From: Actinomycetospora lutea
Lineage (GTDB): Bacteria > Actinomycetota > Actinomycetes > Mycobacteriales > Pseudonocardiaceae
Direction of reading: 5' to 3'
NCBI RefSeq assembly: GCF_028737205.1
Contig: NZ_JAQZAL010000015.1
Span: 102,882-166,881 of the forward strand
Length of the DNA: 64,000 nucleotides
The position numbers and the translations under genes were made by a program. This document shows, one piece after another, positions 8,703 through 16,547 of this stretch. How positions within the stretch are numbered: the stretch's first letter is position 1; every line of letters begins with the position of its first letter. Below the pieces are notes generated by a model that did not search any database, was not told where the DNA came from, and saw only the letters and a program-made list of their open reading frames with translations.

Positions 8703-9428
8703 GTGAACGCCGCCGCCGTCGGTCCCTCCTCCACGTTCGCCGACGCGTCGCACGGGTGGGCCTCGCGCCGGGGCCCGCGCCACCACCAGGCGGACGCGGC
8801 CGCCTCCTACCGCAGCGCGGCGGGACGCCTCGCGGTCGCCGTCGTGGACGGGGTGGGCGACTCCGAGGCCGCGGGGTTCGCCGCCCGGCTCGTCGCCGAC
8901 CACGCCGTGCGGGTCGCCGCCCTCGAGGGCCGCCCGGACCTCGCCGTGCTCGCCGCCCACGACCTGCTGACCAGCACCCGCGACCTCGTCCCCGGTGACG
9001 CGGCCGCCGTCGTCGCCCTGGCGCCGGGTGCCGACGACCCGCGGTGGCGCCTCGCCTGGGTCGGCGACTGCCGGGCCCTGGCCTGGGACGGCCGCGCGCT
9101 GCGCACCCTGACCGCCGACCACACGGTCGCCGCGGCGCTGCGCTCCCGCGGCCTGCACGTGCACCCGCGCCTCGAGCACGTGCTGACGGTCAGCGTCCGC
9201 ACCGCCCGCCCGCAGGAGGTCGGCGTCGTCGTGGTCGACGACCCGGGCACGCTGCTGCTGGTCAGCGACGGCGTGCACCGCAGCGTCGCCGGGTGGACGC
9301 TGGCCGCGGTGCTCGCCGGGAGCGGGAGCGCCGCGGAGCAGGCCGAGCGGATCGTCGGCCTCGCCGCGGCGGCCGGGGCGACCGACAACGCGACGGCCCT
9401 GGTCCTCAGTCCGTCCGCGGGAGCGTGA
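8703..9428 (+). CDS. PP2C-like serine/threonine phosphatase domain protein
   Basis: A 241-aa single-domain protein with PP2C/SpoIIE-type metal-binding motifs: VVDGVGDS (about 49-56), WVGDCRALAW (about 119-128), LLVSDGVHR (about 181-189) and TDNATALVL near the end. It is shorter than canonical Stp/PstP phosphatases and lacks a membrane anchor. It presumably dephosphorylates Ser/Thr on an unknown partner. The GTG start at 8703 has GAGGAGG four bases upstream. Its last 23 bases overlap the 3' end of the histidine kinase gene on the other strand. Confidence 0.82.
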   Translation: MNAAAVGPSSTFADASHGWASRRGPRHHQADAAASYRSAAGRLAVAVVDGVGDSEAAGFAARLVADHAVRVAALEGRPDLAVLAAHDLLTSTRDLVPGDAAAVVALAPGADDPRWRLAWVGDCRALAWDGRALRTLTADHTVAAALRSRGLHVHPRLEHVLTVSVRTARPQEVGVVVVDDPGTLLLVSDGVHRSVAGWTLAAVLAGSGSAAEQAERIVGLAAAAGATDNATALVLSPSAGA

Positions 9429-10809
9429 GGCGCAGGCGCGCCCCCTGATCGTCCCCGACGACCCGGAGATCTCCCCCGTGCGCCCGGGCCAGGGCACGGG
9501 CGATCGGCAGGCCGAGCCCGGCCCCGCCGACGTCGCGGGTGCGCGCGTCGTCGAGGCGGACGAGCCGGTCGAACACCCGCTCCCGGTCCTGCGGCGGGAT
9601 GCCGGGTCCCTCGTCGACGACGTCGAGCACGCCCCACCCGCCGTCCGGGCCGATCTCCAGGCGCACCGTGCCGTCGGCCGGCCCGTGGCGGCGGGCGTTC
9701 TCGAGCAGGTTCGCGAGGATCTGCGCGATCCGCGACGGGTCGGCGGACACGCGGGTCGGCGGGCCCGTGACCTGCACCGTCAGGGTCGGCGCGAGCAGCG
9801 CGGTCCGCTCGGCCTCGGCGGCGGCGAGCTCGGCGAGATCGACCTCGCGGCGTTCGAGCGGGGCGCCGTCCTCGATGCGCGCGAGCTCGAGCATGTCGGC
9901 CACGAGCGCGCCGGCCCGGCGGGTCTCGCGCACGAGGGTGGTGGCGATGCGCTCGCGCCGGGCGAGGTCGGCGTCGGGGTGGCGCACGAGCGACTCGGCG
10001 AGGGTCTGCACGCCGGTCACCGGGGTCCGCAGCTCGTGGGCGGCGTCGGAGAGGAAGCGCCGGGTGCGGACCTCGGAGCTCCGCGCCTCGGCCGCCGCGT
10101 CCTCGGCGCGGACCTGCGCGGTCTCCAGCGCGTCGAGCATCCCGTCGAAGGCGGCGGCCGTGCGTCCCAGCTCGGTGTCGGTGCGCTCGGGGTGCAGGCG
10201 CCGGCCCCGGTCGCCCGCCGCGATGTCGTTGGCGAGCGTCGTCATGTCGTCGAGCGGCCGCAGCGCCACCCGGACCACGGCGAGCAGCGCGACGGCGACC
10301 ACCCCCAGCCCGATCGCCCCGACCCCGACCATGACCACGCGCAGCCGCGCGAGCACCACGTCGCTCTCGGCGCGTTCCACCGAGAGCACCAGCCGGGTGC
10401 CGTCGGGGACGCCGACGGTGCGCGCGAGGTCACGATCGGTGCGCCCGGGGCGCCCGGACCCGGGGCCGTCCAGCGGCGGGCGGCCCGGGCGGCCGGGCGG
10501 ACCGAGGTCGTCGGCCGGGCCCGCGATCCGCCGCCCCGACGCGTCGACGAGGACGGCCCGGATGCCCTGGCCGTCGACGGCGTCCACGAGCGCCGCCCCG
10601 GTGGTCCCCGACGCGACGAGCAGGCCGGCGCGGGCCGCCCGGTCGTCGAGCCTGCCCTGCTGGTCGCGGCGCAGCTGGGCGTCGAGGGAGAGGTCGACCG
10701 CGACACCGATGACCACGAGCGCCAGCGCCACCACGAGCAGCACCAGCGCCGTGACCCGGAAGCGCAACGAGCGCGCCGCGGTCCATCGCCGGCGCAGGCC
10801 CGCCGTCAC
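9406..10809 (-). CDS. Sensor histidine kinase
   Basis: A 467-aa kinase: membrane helix about 20-40, an extracytoplasmic region of about 115 residues rich in Pro/Gly/Arg near 100-125, second helix about 155-180, HAMP domain about 181-233, dimerisation/phosphoacceptor box with His258 (FLSDAAHELRTP) and an ATPase domain with the N box (LANLLENARRHG), DEGPGIP and GAGLGLPIA. All catalytic motifs are intact. The GTG start overlaps the TGA of the response regulator gene as GTGA, so the pair is coupled. The signal is unknown. The likely target is the array at 11516-11571 and the small membrane protein beyond it. Confidence 0.93.
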   Translation of the reverse strand: MTAGLRRRWTAARSLRFRVTALVLLVVALALVVIGVAVDLSLDAQLRRDQQGRLDDRAARAGLLVASGTTGAALVDAVDGQGIRAVLVDASGRRIAGPADDLGPPGRPGRPPLDGPGSGRPGRTDRDLARTVGVPDGTRLVLSVERAESDVVLARLRVVMVGVGAIGLGVVAVALLAVVRVALRPLDDMTTLANDIAAGDRGRRLHPERTDTELGRTAAAFDGMLDALETAQVRAEDAAAEARSSEVRTRRFLSDAAHELRTPVTGVQTLAESLVRHPDADLARRERIATTLVRETRRAGALVADMLELARIEDGAPLERREVDLAELAAAEAERTALLAPTLTVQVTGPPTRVSADPSRIAQILANLLENARRHGPADGTVRLEIGPDGGWGVLDVVDEGPGIPPQDRERVFDRLVRLDDARTRDVGGAGLGLPIARALARAHGGDLRVVGDDQGARLRLTLPRTD

Positions 10810-11498
10810 GCCCCCTCCCCCGGCCGCAGCGCGTAGCCGAGGCCGCGCACGGTGTGGACGATCCGCGGCCCGTGCGCCTCGAGCTTGCGGCGCAGCGCGG
10901 ACACGTGGACCTCGACGAGGTTGGGGTCGTAGGCGTCGTAGCCCCACACCTGGGTGAGGATCTGGTTCTTGGTGACCGTGCGCCCACGCTGCTCGACGAG
11001 GTAGCGCAGCAGGCGCAGCTCGGTCGCGGTGAGGTCGAGGACGGCGCCGGCGCGGGTGGCGGTGCCCGCCTCGTCGTCGACGACGAGGTCGCCGACGGTC
11101 ATCGCGGTCGGCACCCGGCCACGACGGCGCAGCACCGCCCGCACCCGCGACACCAGCTCGGCGAGCAGGAACGGCTTGACGACGTAGTCGTCGGCGCCGC
11201 CGTCGAGGCCGTGCAGGCGGTCGGCGAGCGCGTCGCGGGCCGTGAGCAGGACGATGCCGGCGTCGGTGCGGGCGCGCACCACGTCGAGCAGCGCGAAGCC
11301 GTCGCGGCCGGGCAGCATCACGTCGAGGACGACGAGGTCGGGGCGGAAGCCGTCGAGCAGTTCCTCGAGGCCGGTGCCGTCGTCGCGCCCGACCGCGCGG
11401 AAGCCGGCGTCCTCCAGCGCGTCGACGACCGACTCGCGGATCGCCGCCTCGTCCTCGACGACGACCACGCGCGCCGCTGTGCCCCAGGTCCCGCCCAC
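10806..11498 (-). CDS. OmpR-family response regulator
   Basis: A 230-aa protein: receiver domain (about 10-120) with acidic pocket EDE at 15-17, phosphoacceptor Asp59 (VVLDVMLPG) and Lys108 (VVKPF), followed by a winged-helix DNA-binding domain ending VEVHVSALRRKLEAHG and VRGLGYALRP. The start is a GTG at 11498 with GGAGGG about 14 bases upstream, which is long; a start a few codons later is possible. Phased repeats in its own promoter region suggest autoregulation. Confidence 0.92.
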   Translation of the reverse strand: MGGTWGTAARVVVVEDEAAIRESVVDALEDAGFRAVGRDDGTGLEELLDGFRPDLVVLDVMLPGRDGFALLDVVRARTDAGIVLLTARDALADRLHGLDGGADDYVVKPFLLAELVSRVRAVLRRRGRVPTAMTVGDLVVDDEAGTATRAGAVLDLTATELRLLRYLVEQRGRTVTKNQILTQVWGYDAYDPNLVEVHVSALRRKLEAHGPRIVHTVRGLGYALRPGEGA

Positions 11499-11515
11499 GC
11501 CGGGATCCTGGCCCT

Positions 11516-11571
11516 CCGGTCCTGAACCGTCGCTGAAGACCCGGGGTGTTTCAGGTCCGGTTCAGGACCGG
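11516..11571. promoter_or_regulatory. Array of four 11-bp repeats, likely response-regulator binding sites
   Basis: Reading the plus strand: CCGGTCCTGAA (11516-11526) and CCGTCGCTGAA (11527-11537), a 12-base gap, then TTCAGGTCCGG (11550-11560) and TTCAGGACCGG (11561-11571). The left pair is the right pair in reverse orientation. Each pair is a head-to-tail direct repeat with 11-bp period, the standard layout for an OmpR-family dimer. The array lies between the response regulator gene and the divergent gene at 11613. Confidence 0.7.
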
Positions 11572-11612
11572 CGCCGATCGTCGGTGGTCCCCGAGCAGGA
11601 GTGGAGACCACG

Positions 11613-12107
11613 ATGAGCGAGCAGGACCCACCGACCCGGCCGACCGATCCCGGGACGGCTACCGAGAGCCAGGACCCGGCCGGCCCCCCGACCCGCTGGC
11701 AGCGCACGACGCGCCCGTCGGGCTGGACCCGGCGCACCGCAGTCCTCGTGTCCGGCGTCGTCGGCCTCCTGATCGGCGTCCTGCTCGCGGGCGCCGTCCT
11801 GGCGGTCACGGTGGGCGGCCCGCGCGGCGACGGGCCCCGCGGCGGCGGCCCCGGGACGAGCGCCGAGGGGCGGGGCCCGCACGGTGGGCCCGGGGCGCCG
11901 GGTGGGCCCGGGCGCGGTCAGGACCGCGGTGAGCGGGGTGGCGCGTCCGGCCCGATCGTCGTGCAGGTCCAGCCCGGCGCGACGGTGCAGGTCGCGCCGG
12001 GGGCGACGGTGCAGACCGTGCCCGGTGCGGCCCAGCCGGGCCAGCCCGCGCAGCCGACACAGCCCGCGCAGCCCGCGCCGCCGGTCCAGCCCGGCGTGCC
12101 GGGCTGA
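11613..12107 (+). CDS. Small single-pass membrane protein with Gly/Pro/Gln-rich exported tail
   Basis: A 164-aa protein: cytosolic N-terminus of about 40 residues, one membrane helix (about 43-66, TAVLVSGVVGLLIGVLLAGAVLAV) and a low-complexity outside region rich in Gly, Pro and Arg, ending in VQVQPGATVQVAPGATVQ-like repeats and a Gln-Pro tail. I do not recognise a family. The ATG at 11613 has GGAG six bases upstream; an in-frame GTG at 11601 lacks spacing for a ribosome site. It diverges from the response regulator across the 11-bp repeat array and is the most likely regulated target. Confidence 0.72.
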   Translation: MSEQDPPTRPTDPGTATESQDPAGPPTRWQRTTRPSGWTRRTAVLVSGVVGLLIGVLLAGAVLAVTVGGPRGDGPRGGGPGTSAEGRGPHGGPGAPGGPGRGQDRGERGGASGPIVVQVQPGATVQVAPGATVQTVPGAAQPGQPAQPTQPAQPAPPVQPGVPG

Positions 12108-12196
12108 GCGCCCGTCGTCCACGCCGGTGTGGCCGCCGTCACGGCGGTGAGCACGATCGCTGTCGGATGGTCCGCCGGCGTGTGACGATGGCTCCC

Positions 12197-12286
12197 ATGT
12201 CCGACGCGGGAGTCCTCCTCGTGCGCCGCGCGCACGTGGATCTGCTCCGCGTCTCCTCGGCCGGGTGTTGCTCGCCCCGCCGCTGA
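12197..12286 (+). CDS. Putative cysteine-responsive leader peptide
   Basis: A 29-codon open frame reading MSDAGVLLVRRAHVDLLRV then SSAGCCSPRR. It matches the actinobacterial family of putative leader peptides of the form LLxxRRHVDLLRxSSAxC, found before sulfur-assimilation and sulfur-transport genes, where consecutive Cys codons sense charged tRNA-Cys. Two adjacent Cys codons (TGT TGC) lie six codons before the stop. No ribosome site is present; GACGAT ends seven bases before the ATG, consistent with a leaderless start. The next gene is a TSUP transporter starting 101 bases after the stop, with a strong hairpin between. Confidence 0.8.
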   Translation: MSDAGVLLVRRAHVDLLRVSSAGCCSPRR

Positions 12287-12300
12287 CCGTCCCCTGAAGT

Positions 12301-12327
12301 CCGGTCGCGGGCCCTTGCCCCGACCGG
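12301..12327 (+). terminator. Hairpin between the leader peptide and the TSUP gene (candidate attenuator)
   Basis: CCGGTCG (12301-12307) pairs perfectly with CGACCGG (12321-12327), and inner GGG/CCC pairs extend the stem. It starts 14 bases after the leader peptide stop, so a ribosome stalled at the Cys codons could alter its folding. There is no U tract, as is common in actinobacteria, so Rho-dependent termination or ribosome-site masking are equally possible. Confidence 0.5.
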
Positions 12328-12387
12328 GCGTCGTCGTGCCCCGGTGTGCGGGCGCGCGGGCTCGCCCTGCCCCACCCGAGGAAACAC

Positions 12388-13293
12388 GTGCGCACGTTCC
12401 TGCTCTTCGCCCTCGCGGGCCTGCTCGCCCAACTCGTCGACGGCTCGCTGGGCATGGCCTACGGCGTCACCTCGACGTCGGTCCTCCTGGCGGTGGGGAC
12501 CGCGCCCGCCGTGGCCTCCGCCTCCGTCCACCTCGCCGAGGTGGGCACCACCCTGGCCTCCGGGGCGTCCCACTGGCGCTTCGGCAACGTCGACTGGCGG
12601 GTCGTCGGGATCCTCGCCCTCCCCGGGGCGATCGGCGCCGTGCTCGGCGCCTACGTCCTCGTCAACCTGACCGAGAGCGCCGAGCCCTACATGGCACTCG
12701 TCCTGCTGCTGCTCGGTGTCTACGTGCTGCTGCGCTTCAGCTCCCGCGCGGTGGCGAAGCGCGTCGTGTCCGGGCCGAGGCCCAGCGGCACGTTCCTCGG
12801 CCCGCTCGGCCTGGTCGCGGGCTTCCTCGACGCCTCCGGCGGTGGTGGCTGGGGCCCGGTGGCCACGTCCAGCCTGCTCGCCTCGGGCCGCCTCGAGCCG
12901 CGCAAGGTCGTCGGGTCGGTCGACACCTCCGAGTTCGTCGTCGCCCTCGCCGCCAGCGTCGGCTTCCTGTTCGCGCTGGGGCAGGAGGAGATCGATGTCA
13001 CGGTCGTGCTGGCCCTGATGATCGGCGGCGTCGTCGCGGCCCCCTTCGCGGCCTACATCGTCCGGTTGCTGCCCGCCCGCGTGCTGGGCACCGCCGCCGG
13101 CGGCCTGATCATCATCACCAACACGCGCACGTTCCTGAACGGGATCGACGTGGCCGGCACGATCGTCACCGTCGCGCTCCTCGTGCTGGCGGTGCTCTGG
13201 ATCGGGGCCATCGTCCTGGCGGTGCGCACCTCCCGCCGCGAACGCGAGCTCAACGAGCCCGCGGTCGCCGAGGAACCGTCGACGCAGGCCTGA
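12388..13293 (+). CDS. TSUP (TauE/SafE) family transporter, probably sulfur-related
   Basis: A 301-aa protein with about eight membrane helices and both TSUP repeats: AGLLAQLVDGSLGMAYGVTSTSVLL at the N-terminus and VAGFLDASGGGGWGPVATSSLL in the middle (given here as motif regions). This subtype is often annotated as a sulfite exporter. The GTG at 12388 follows GAGGAAACAC; an in-frame ATG at 12346 would give a longer protein but starts before that site. The cysteine leader peptide directly upstream supports a link to sulfur status: export of sulfite, or uptake or efflux of a sulfur compound. Confidence 0.87.
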   Translation: MRTFLLFALAGLLAQLVDGSLGMAYGVTSTSVLLAVGTAPAVASASVHLAEVGTTLASGASHWRFGNVDWRVVGILALPGAIGAVLGAYVLVNLTESAEPYMALVLLLLGVYVLLRFSSRAVAKRVVSGPRPSGTFLGPLGLVAGFLDASGGGGWGPVATSSLLASGRLEPRKVVGSVDTSEFVVALAASVGFLFALGQEEIDVTVVLALMIGGVVAAPFAAYIVRLLPARVLGTAAGGLIIITNTRTFLNGIDVAGTIVTVALLVLAVLWIGAIVLAVRTSRRERELNEPAVAEEPSTQA

Positions 13294-13323
13294 TCGCTCG
13301 CCCGGCGCCCGGCCTGGACTGAG

Positions 13324-13368
13324 CGAAGGGCACCTTCGGTCGGACCAGCCGGCCGAAGGGGCCCTTCG
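13324..13368. terminator. Strong bidirectional hairpin after the TSUP gene
   Basis: A 20-base arm (13324-13343) pairs with 13349-13368 around the loop ACCAG, with two mismatches. The arms contain GAAGGG and CCCTTCG. It begins 31 bases after the TSUP stop and probably ends that transcript. A degenerate half copy (CCCTTCGCTCGGAAC) is visible near 25501-25515. Confidence 0.65.
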
Positions 13369-13392
13369 CGCGGAACGGGGCGCGCCGGCGCG

Positions 13393-13456
13393 GAGATCAC
13401 GAGCACGTCGTCGACGTGGTGCTCGCCGGCGGGGCCCATGACGCGCTCGTGATCTC
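13393..13456. repeat. Interspersed element with 12-bp inverted ends, copy 1
   Basis: The ends GAGATCACGAGC (13393-13404) and GCTCGTGATCTC (13445-13456) are perfect inverted repeats around a 40-base core. A related copy at 53905-53970 shares most core bases. It lies in the gap between the TSUP and HAD genes. Confidence 0.65.
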
Positions 13457-13587
13457 GCATCCGCACGCACCAGAAGATCAGCAGGTCGCCAGGCACCGCC
13501 GGACGGCGCTCTGGGGTGACTGTCGACCTGGTGATCTCCCGCGAACCGGGTCGCGCGCCCGCACCCCGCCCGCGCGATCATGGCGGG

Positions 13588-14319
13588 GTGCGCGCGCTGT
13601 TCGACCTCCCCGCCGCCTACCGTCCGTCCGCCGAGGACCGGGCCGCGCCGGTGCCGCCGATCGAGGCGGTGCTCTGCGACTTCAGCAACACCCTCTTCCG
13701 CATGATCCCGACCGACGAGTGGCTGCGCCGGATCGCCGACGACACCGGCCGCGCGCTCGACGACCCCGCGGCCGTGCTCGCGGCCCTCGACGCGGCGGCC
13801 GCCGAGCCCGAGGTCATCGCCGCGCAGGAGGGCCGCGACCTCGACGCCGACGCCCACCGCCGCGCGATGCGGGCGTGGTTCTCGCGCGTGGCGTACCTGC
13901 GGGGCATCGAGGACGCCGCCCAGGCGCGCGTCGCCGCCGAGGACTCCTGGGTGCCCTACCCCGACACCGGACCCTTCCTGCGGACGCTGGCCGACCGCGG
14001 CGTCCCGGTCGGCGTGGTCAGCGACATCGGCTGGGACATCCGCGGCCACGCCCGCGCCGCCGGCCTCGAAGAGCTCGTCGGCACCTGGGTGCTCTCCTGC
14101 GAGGAGGGCCGCGAGAAGCCGGCGCCCGAGCTCTTCCGCACCGCCTGCACGCGCCTGGGCGTCGACCCGCGCCGGACCCTCATGGTCGGCGACAACCCCC
14201 GCCGCGACGGGGGCGCCGCGGCCGCCGGGCTGCGCGTGTTCGTGCTGGCCGGCGAGCAGCGCGAGCGCGAGCGGGGCCTCGACGACGTGCTCGCGCTGCT
14301 CAGCCCACCACGCGCGTGA
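13588..14319 (+). CDS. HAD superfamily hydrolase
   Basis: About 243 aa from the GTG at 13588. HAD motifs: CDFSNTLFRM (motif I, with Ser where most members have the sequence DxDGT), VVSDIGWD (motif II), EKPAPELF (motif III Lys) and MVGDNPRRDG (motif IV). A helical cap lies between motifs I and II, as in subfamily IA phosphatases. The second Asp of motif I is replaced by Ser, as DFSNT, so phosphatase activity may be altered. The start is uncertain because no good ribosome site is visible. Its 3' end overlaps the convergent gene by 20 bases. Confidence 0.8.
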   Translation: MRALFDLPAAYRPSAEDRAAPVPPIEAVLCDFSNTLFRMIPTDEWLRRIADDTGRALDDPAAVLAALDAAAAEPEVIAAQEGRDLDADAHRRAMRAWFSRVAYLRGIEDAAQARVAAEDSWVPYPDTGPFLRTLADRGVPVGVVSDIGWDIRGHARAAGLEELVGTWVLSCEEGREKPAPELFRTACTRLGVDPRRTLMVGDNPRRDGGAAAAGLRVFVLAGEQRERERGLDDVLALLSPPRA

Positions 14320-14605
14320 CGCCGGGCGCGACGAGTTCGCGCACCACACCCCCGGACCGTCGGCCCGCGCGGCGCACCCACCCCCCGACCACCTGGGCCA
14401 CCGACCACCCGTCGGCGGCGAGCAGGGCGGCGATCTCCCGGTCGGCCGCGCCGAGTTCCACCTCGGCCTCGGTGAGCACGTCGACCAGCCAGCGCTCGCT
14501 GCGGCGCACGACCTCGTCGCCGGTGCTCCCCGCGGCGAGCACCCGGCCCAGGTCGAACGGCTCGATCCGGAACGGTCCCGACGGCACCGCGTCGCGCTCG
14601 ATCAT
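14300..14605 (-). CDS. Hypothetical 101-aa protein
   Basis: A small soluble protein (MIERDAVPSGPFRIEPFDLG onward) with two helical stretches around VVRRSERWLVDVLTEAEVELG and DREIAALLAADGWS. The ATG at 14605 is preceded by GGGGAAG at a good distance, supporting translation. No family recognised. It overlaps the end of the HAD gene on the other strand and has no obvious functional partner. Confidence 0.55.
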   Translation of the reverse strand: MIERDAVPSGPFRIEPFDLGRVLAAGSTGDEVVRRSERWLVDVLTEAEVELGAADREIAALLAADGWSVAQVVGGWVRRAGRRSGGVVRELVAPGVTRVVG

Positions 14606-14679
14606 GACGTCTTCCCCTCGTCCGCAGAACGGGGTCGACGCTACGGGGGCGGACCGACATCGCCGGGGCGTCGGCGGCG

Positions 14680-14862
14680 CTACTCCTCCTCGGCGATGCC
14701 GATCTGGCGTCGGAGCTTGGCCACGTTCCACCGGTACTGCCCCGACGGCAGCGTGATCTCCGGCGTGACGAGACCCTGCGTCACGTAGCGCTGCAGGGTG
14801 CGCGCGCTGACCCCGAGCGCCTTCGCGGCCTCGGGCGTCGACACCAGATCCGACGGCGACAT
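14680..14862 (-). CDS. Small MerR/BldC-like helix-turn-helix protein
   Basis: A 60-aa protein consisting of little more than a winged HTH: VSTPEAAKALGVSARTLQRYVTQGL (HTH), then a wing LPSGQYRWNVAKLRRQI. Size and layout resemble BldC (about 68 aa) and excisionase-like MerR proteins that lack an effector domain. BldC binds head-to-tail on direct repeats; the region in front of this gene carries paired TGTCGYC repeats. The ATG at 14862 follows GGGTGA. It diverges from the 93-aa gene at 14978 and probably controls it and itself. Confidence 0.8.
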   Translation of the reverse strand: MSPSDLVSTPEAAKALGVSARTLQRYVTQGLVTPEITLPSGQYRWNVAKLRRQIGIAEEE

Positions 14863-14875
14863 GCCGGTCACCCTA

Positions 14876-14978
14876 TGTCGCCGCTGTCGTCCGAAAGACG
14901 GGAACAACGCCGGTGTCGTCAGTTTCTCCTATGGCACTGTTGTCGTCGGTGTCGCCGACGTCGCTATACTCGGCGACA
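14876..14978. promoter_or_regulatory. Divergent control region with TGTCGYC direct repeats and a leaderless promoter
   Basis: TGTCGCC or TGTCGTC occurs at 14876, 14885, 14914, 14941 and 14950; the first two and the last two are 9 bases apart. TGTCGCCGA (14950-14958) is also the left arm of a perfect inverted repeat with TCGGCGACA (14970-14978), which runs into the start codon at 14978. TATACT (14965-14970) is a good -10 box seven bases before that ATG, with TTGTCG at 14940-14945 as a possible -35. Confidence 0.6.
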
Positions 14979-15259
14979 TGAGCGACATCCACGACACCCT
15001 CTTACCCGGGCCGGGCGGTCCCCGGCGCTACCGGCTGGACGCCCGGCGGTTCCGCGGGCCGCTCCACACCCCCGCCCGCAACGATCACGAGCAGCACGAC
15101 TCCGACGACCTCGCGGGGCTGGTGGAGCTCGCGCGCGGCCTCGTCGCCGAGGGGTTCACCGCGTGGGTCTACGAGCGGGTCCGGCGGCCCACCCCGTGGC
15201 CCGAGACGTGGGACCTGCGCCTGGTCACCCAGCTCGATCCGGACCGATCGCGAGGCTGA
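14978..15259 (+). CDS. Hypothetical 93-aa protein divergent from the BldC-like regulator
   Basis: A soluble protein with a polar N-terminus (DTLLPGPGGPRRYRLDARRF), a helix (DDLAGLVELARGLVAEGFTAWVYER) and a C-terminal strand-like region ([13 protein letters not shown]). No family recognised. Translation probably begins directly at the mRNA 5' end, because TATACT lies seven bases upstream and there is no ribosome site. Its last 35 bases overlap the end of prrB on the other strand. It appears to be the dedicated target of the adjacent HTH protein. Confidence 0.65.
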   Translation: MSDIHDTLLPGPGGPRRYRLDARRFRGPLHTPARNDHEQHDSDDLAGLVELARGLVAEGFTAWVYERVRRPTPWPETWDLRLVTQLDPDRSRG

Positions 15260-16547
15260 CGCGCAGCCCCCCGGTCGGCGCGTCCTCGAGGCGCACCTCC
15301 CCGCCGTGCCGCGCCGCCTGCTGCGCCACCAGCGCCAGGCCCAGCCCCGAGCCCGGCGCGCCCGCGGTGCTCCCCCGCACGAACCTCCCGAGCACGGACT
15401 CCCGCTCGGCGGCCGGCAGACCGCACCCGTCGTCGTCGACGGTGAGCACCACCCCGCCGTCGTCGCGCGCGTGGGCGCCGAGCCGCACGCTCCCCGCCCC
15501 GCCGTGCCGCACGGCGTTGACGACCGCGTTCGCCAGCGCCATCCGCAGCCCCTCGAGCGAGGCCCGCACCGCGCCCGCCGTCCCGGTCGCCGGGTCGTCG
15601 ACGACGACCTCCAGCTCCGGGTGCGCCCGGCGCGCGTCCTCCGCGGCCAGGCGCAGCAGGTCGGCGACCCCGACCGCGTCCCGGTCGCCCACCTCCGGCA
15701 GATCGCCCGCGGCGAGCTGGCCCAGCGCGGTGAGCGTCGCCTCGACCCGGGCCTGGGCACGCAGGACGTCGGCGAGCACCGCGTCGCGCTCGGGCAGGTC
15801 GGGGTGGGCGCGCAGGACCTCGAGGTCGGTGCGCATCGCGGTCAGCGGCGTGCGCAGCTCGTGGCGAGCGGCCGCCGCGAAGTCCCGCGCGGCGTGCAGC
15901 GACGCCGTGCTGCGCTCCTGCTCGGCGTGCAGACGGGCGAGCATGGCAGACAGCGCGTCGGCGAGCTCCTCGGACTCGCGGGACCCGTCGGCGCGCACGG
16001 TCGGCGGGTCGACCTCGGGATCCACGGCGCCGTCGAGCGTCGCCGCCTGGGCGGTGAGCCGGCGCAGCGGGCGGACGGCACGGCCCGCGAAGAGCCAGCC
16101 GAGCCCGGCGGCCAGGGCGACGGCCACCACGCCGAGCCCGGTGACCAGGCGCTGCCGGTCGGCGACCCGCGCCCGGGTGTCGTCCTCGGTCGCCCCGACC
16201 GTGACCAGCACGCCCGGCGTCGGCCCCGGCGCGGTGCGGATGCGGTACGCGACGCCGCCCACCTCCACCGAGGTCGGGACGCCGATCGGGGAGAGCGGCA
16301 GCTCGGGGCCGCTGACGCGCCGGGTGCCGGTCGGTCCGCGCAGCGTGACGGCCAGGTCGGCGCGCGTCGACGCGAACGTCCCGAGCACCGCGGGCGAGCC
16401 CGGCACGAGGCTGCGGTCGAGCCGTTCGGTCTGCTCGCGGGTCAGCAGCACCGAGGCCAGCACGCCGACGAGCACCACCACGACCAGGGAGGCGAGGGCC
16501 GAGGCGAGCGCGACCCGCAGGCGCAGGGACGCGGAGCGGCGCGTCAC
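15225..16547 (-). CDS. prrB: Sensor histidine kinase PrrB-like
   Basis: A 440-aa kinase: membrane helices at about 12-35 and 134-155, a sensor region of roughly 100 residues between them, HAMP, the phosphoacceptor His229 ([16 protein letters not shown]), an N box ([13 protein letters not shown]) and DDDGCGLP with GSGLGLALV. Length and context match mycobacterial PrrB (about 446 aa). It is coupled to prrA by a GTGA overlap. In mycobacteria PrrAB controls respiration, lipid and dormancy-related genes; whether that holds here is not shown by the sequence. Confidence 0.88.
   Translation of the reverse strand: MTRRSASLRLRVALASALASLVVVVLVGVLASVLLTREQTERLDRSLVPGSPAVLGTFASTRADLAVTLRGPTGTRRVSGPELPLSPIGVPTSVEVGGVAYRIRTAPGPTPGVLVTVGATEDDTRARVADRQRLVTGLGVVAVALAAGLGWLFAGRAVRPLRRLTAQAATLDGAVDPEVDPPTVRADGSRESEELADALSAMLARLHAEQERSTASLHAARDFAAAARHELRTPLTAMRTDLEVLRAHPDLPERDAVLADVLRAQARVEATLTALGQLAAGDLPEVGDRDAVGVADLLRLAAEDARRAHPELEVVVDDPATGTAGAVRASLEGLRMALANAVVNAVRHGGAGSVRLGAHARDDGGVVLTVDDDGCGLPAAERESVLGRFVRGSTAGAPGSGLGLALVAQQAARHGGEVRLEDAPTGGLRVSLAIGPDRAG

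Noticed and set aside
13393..13456. Short conserved peptide encoded by the interspersed repeat
   Set aside because: Both strands and more than one frame read as similar peptides because the ends are inverted repeats; no start codon or ribosome site supports translation.
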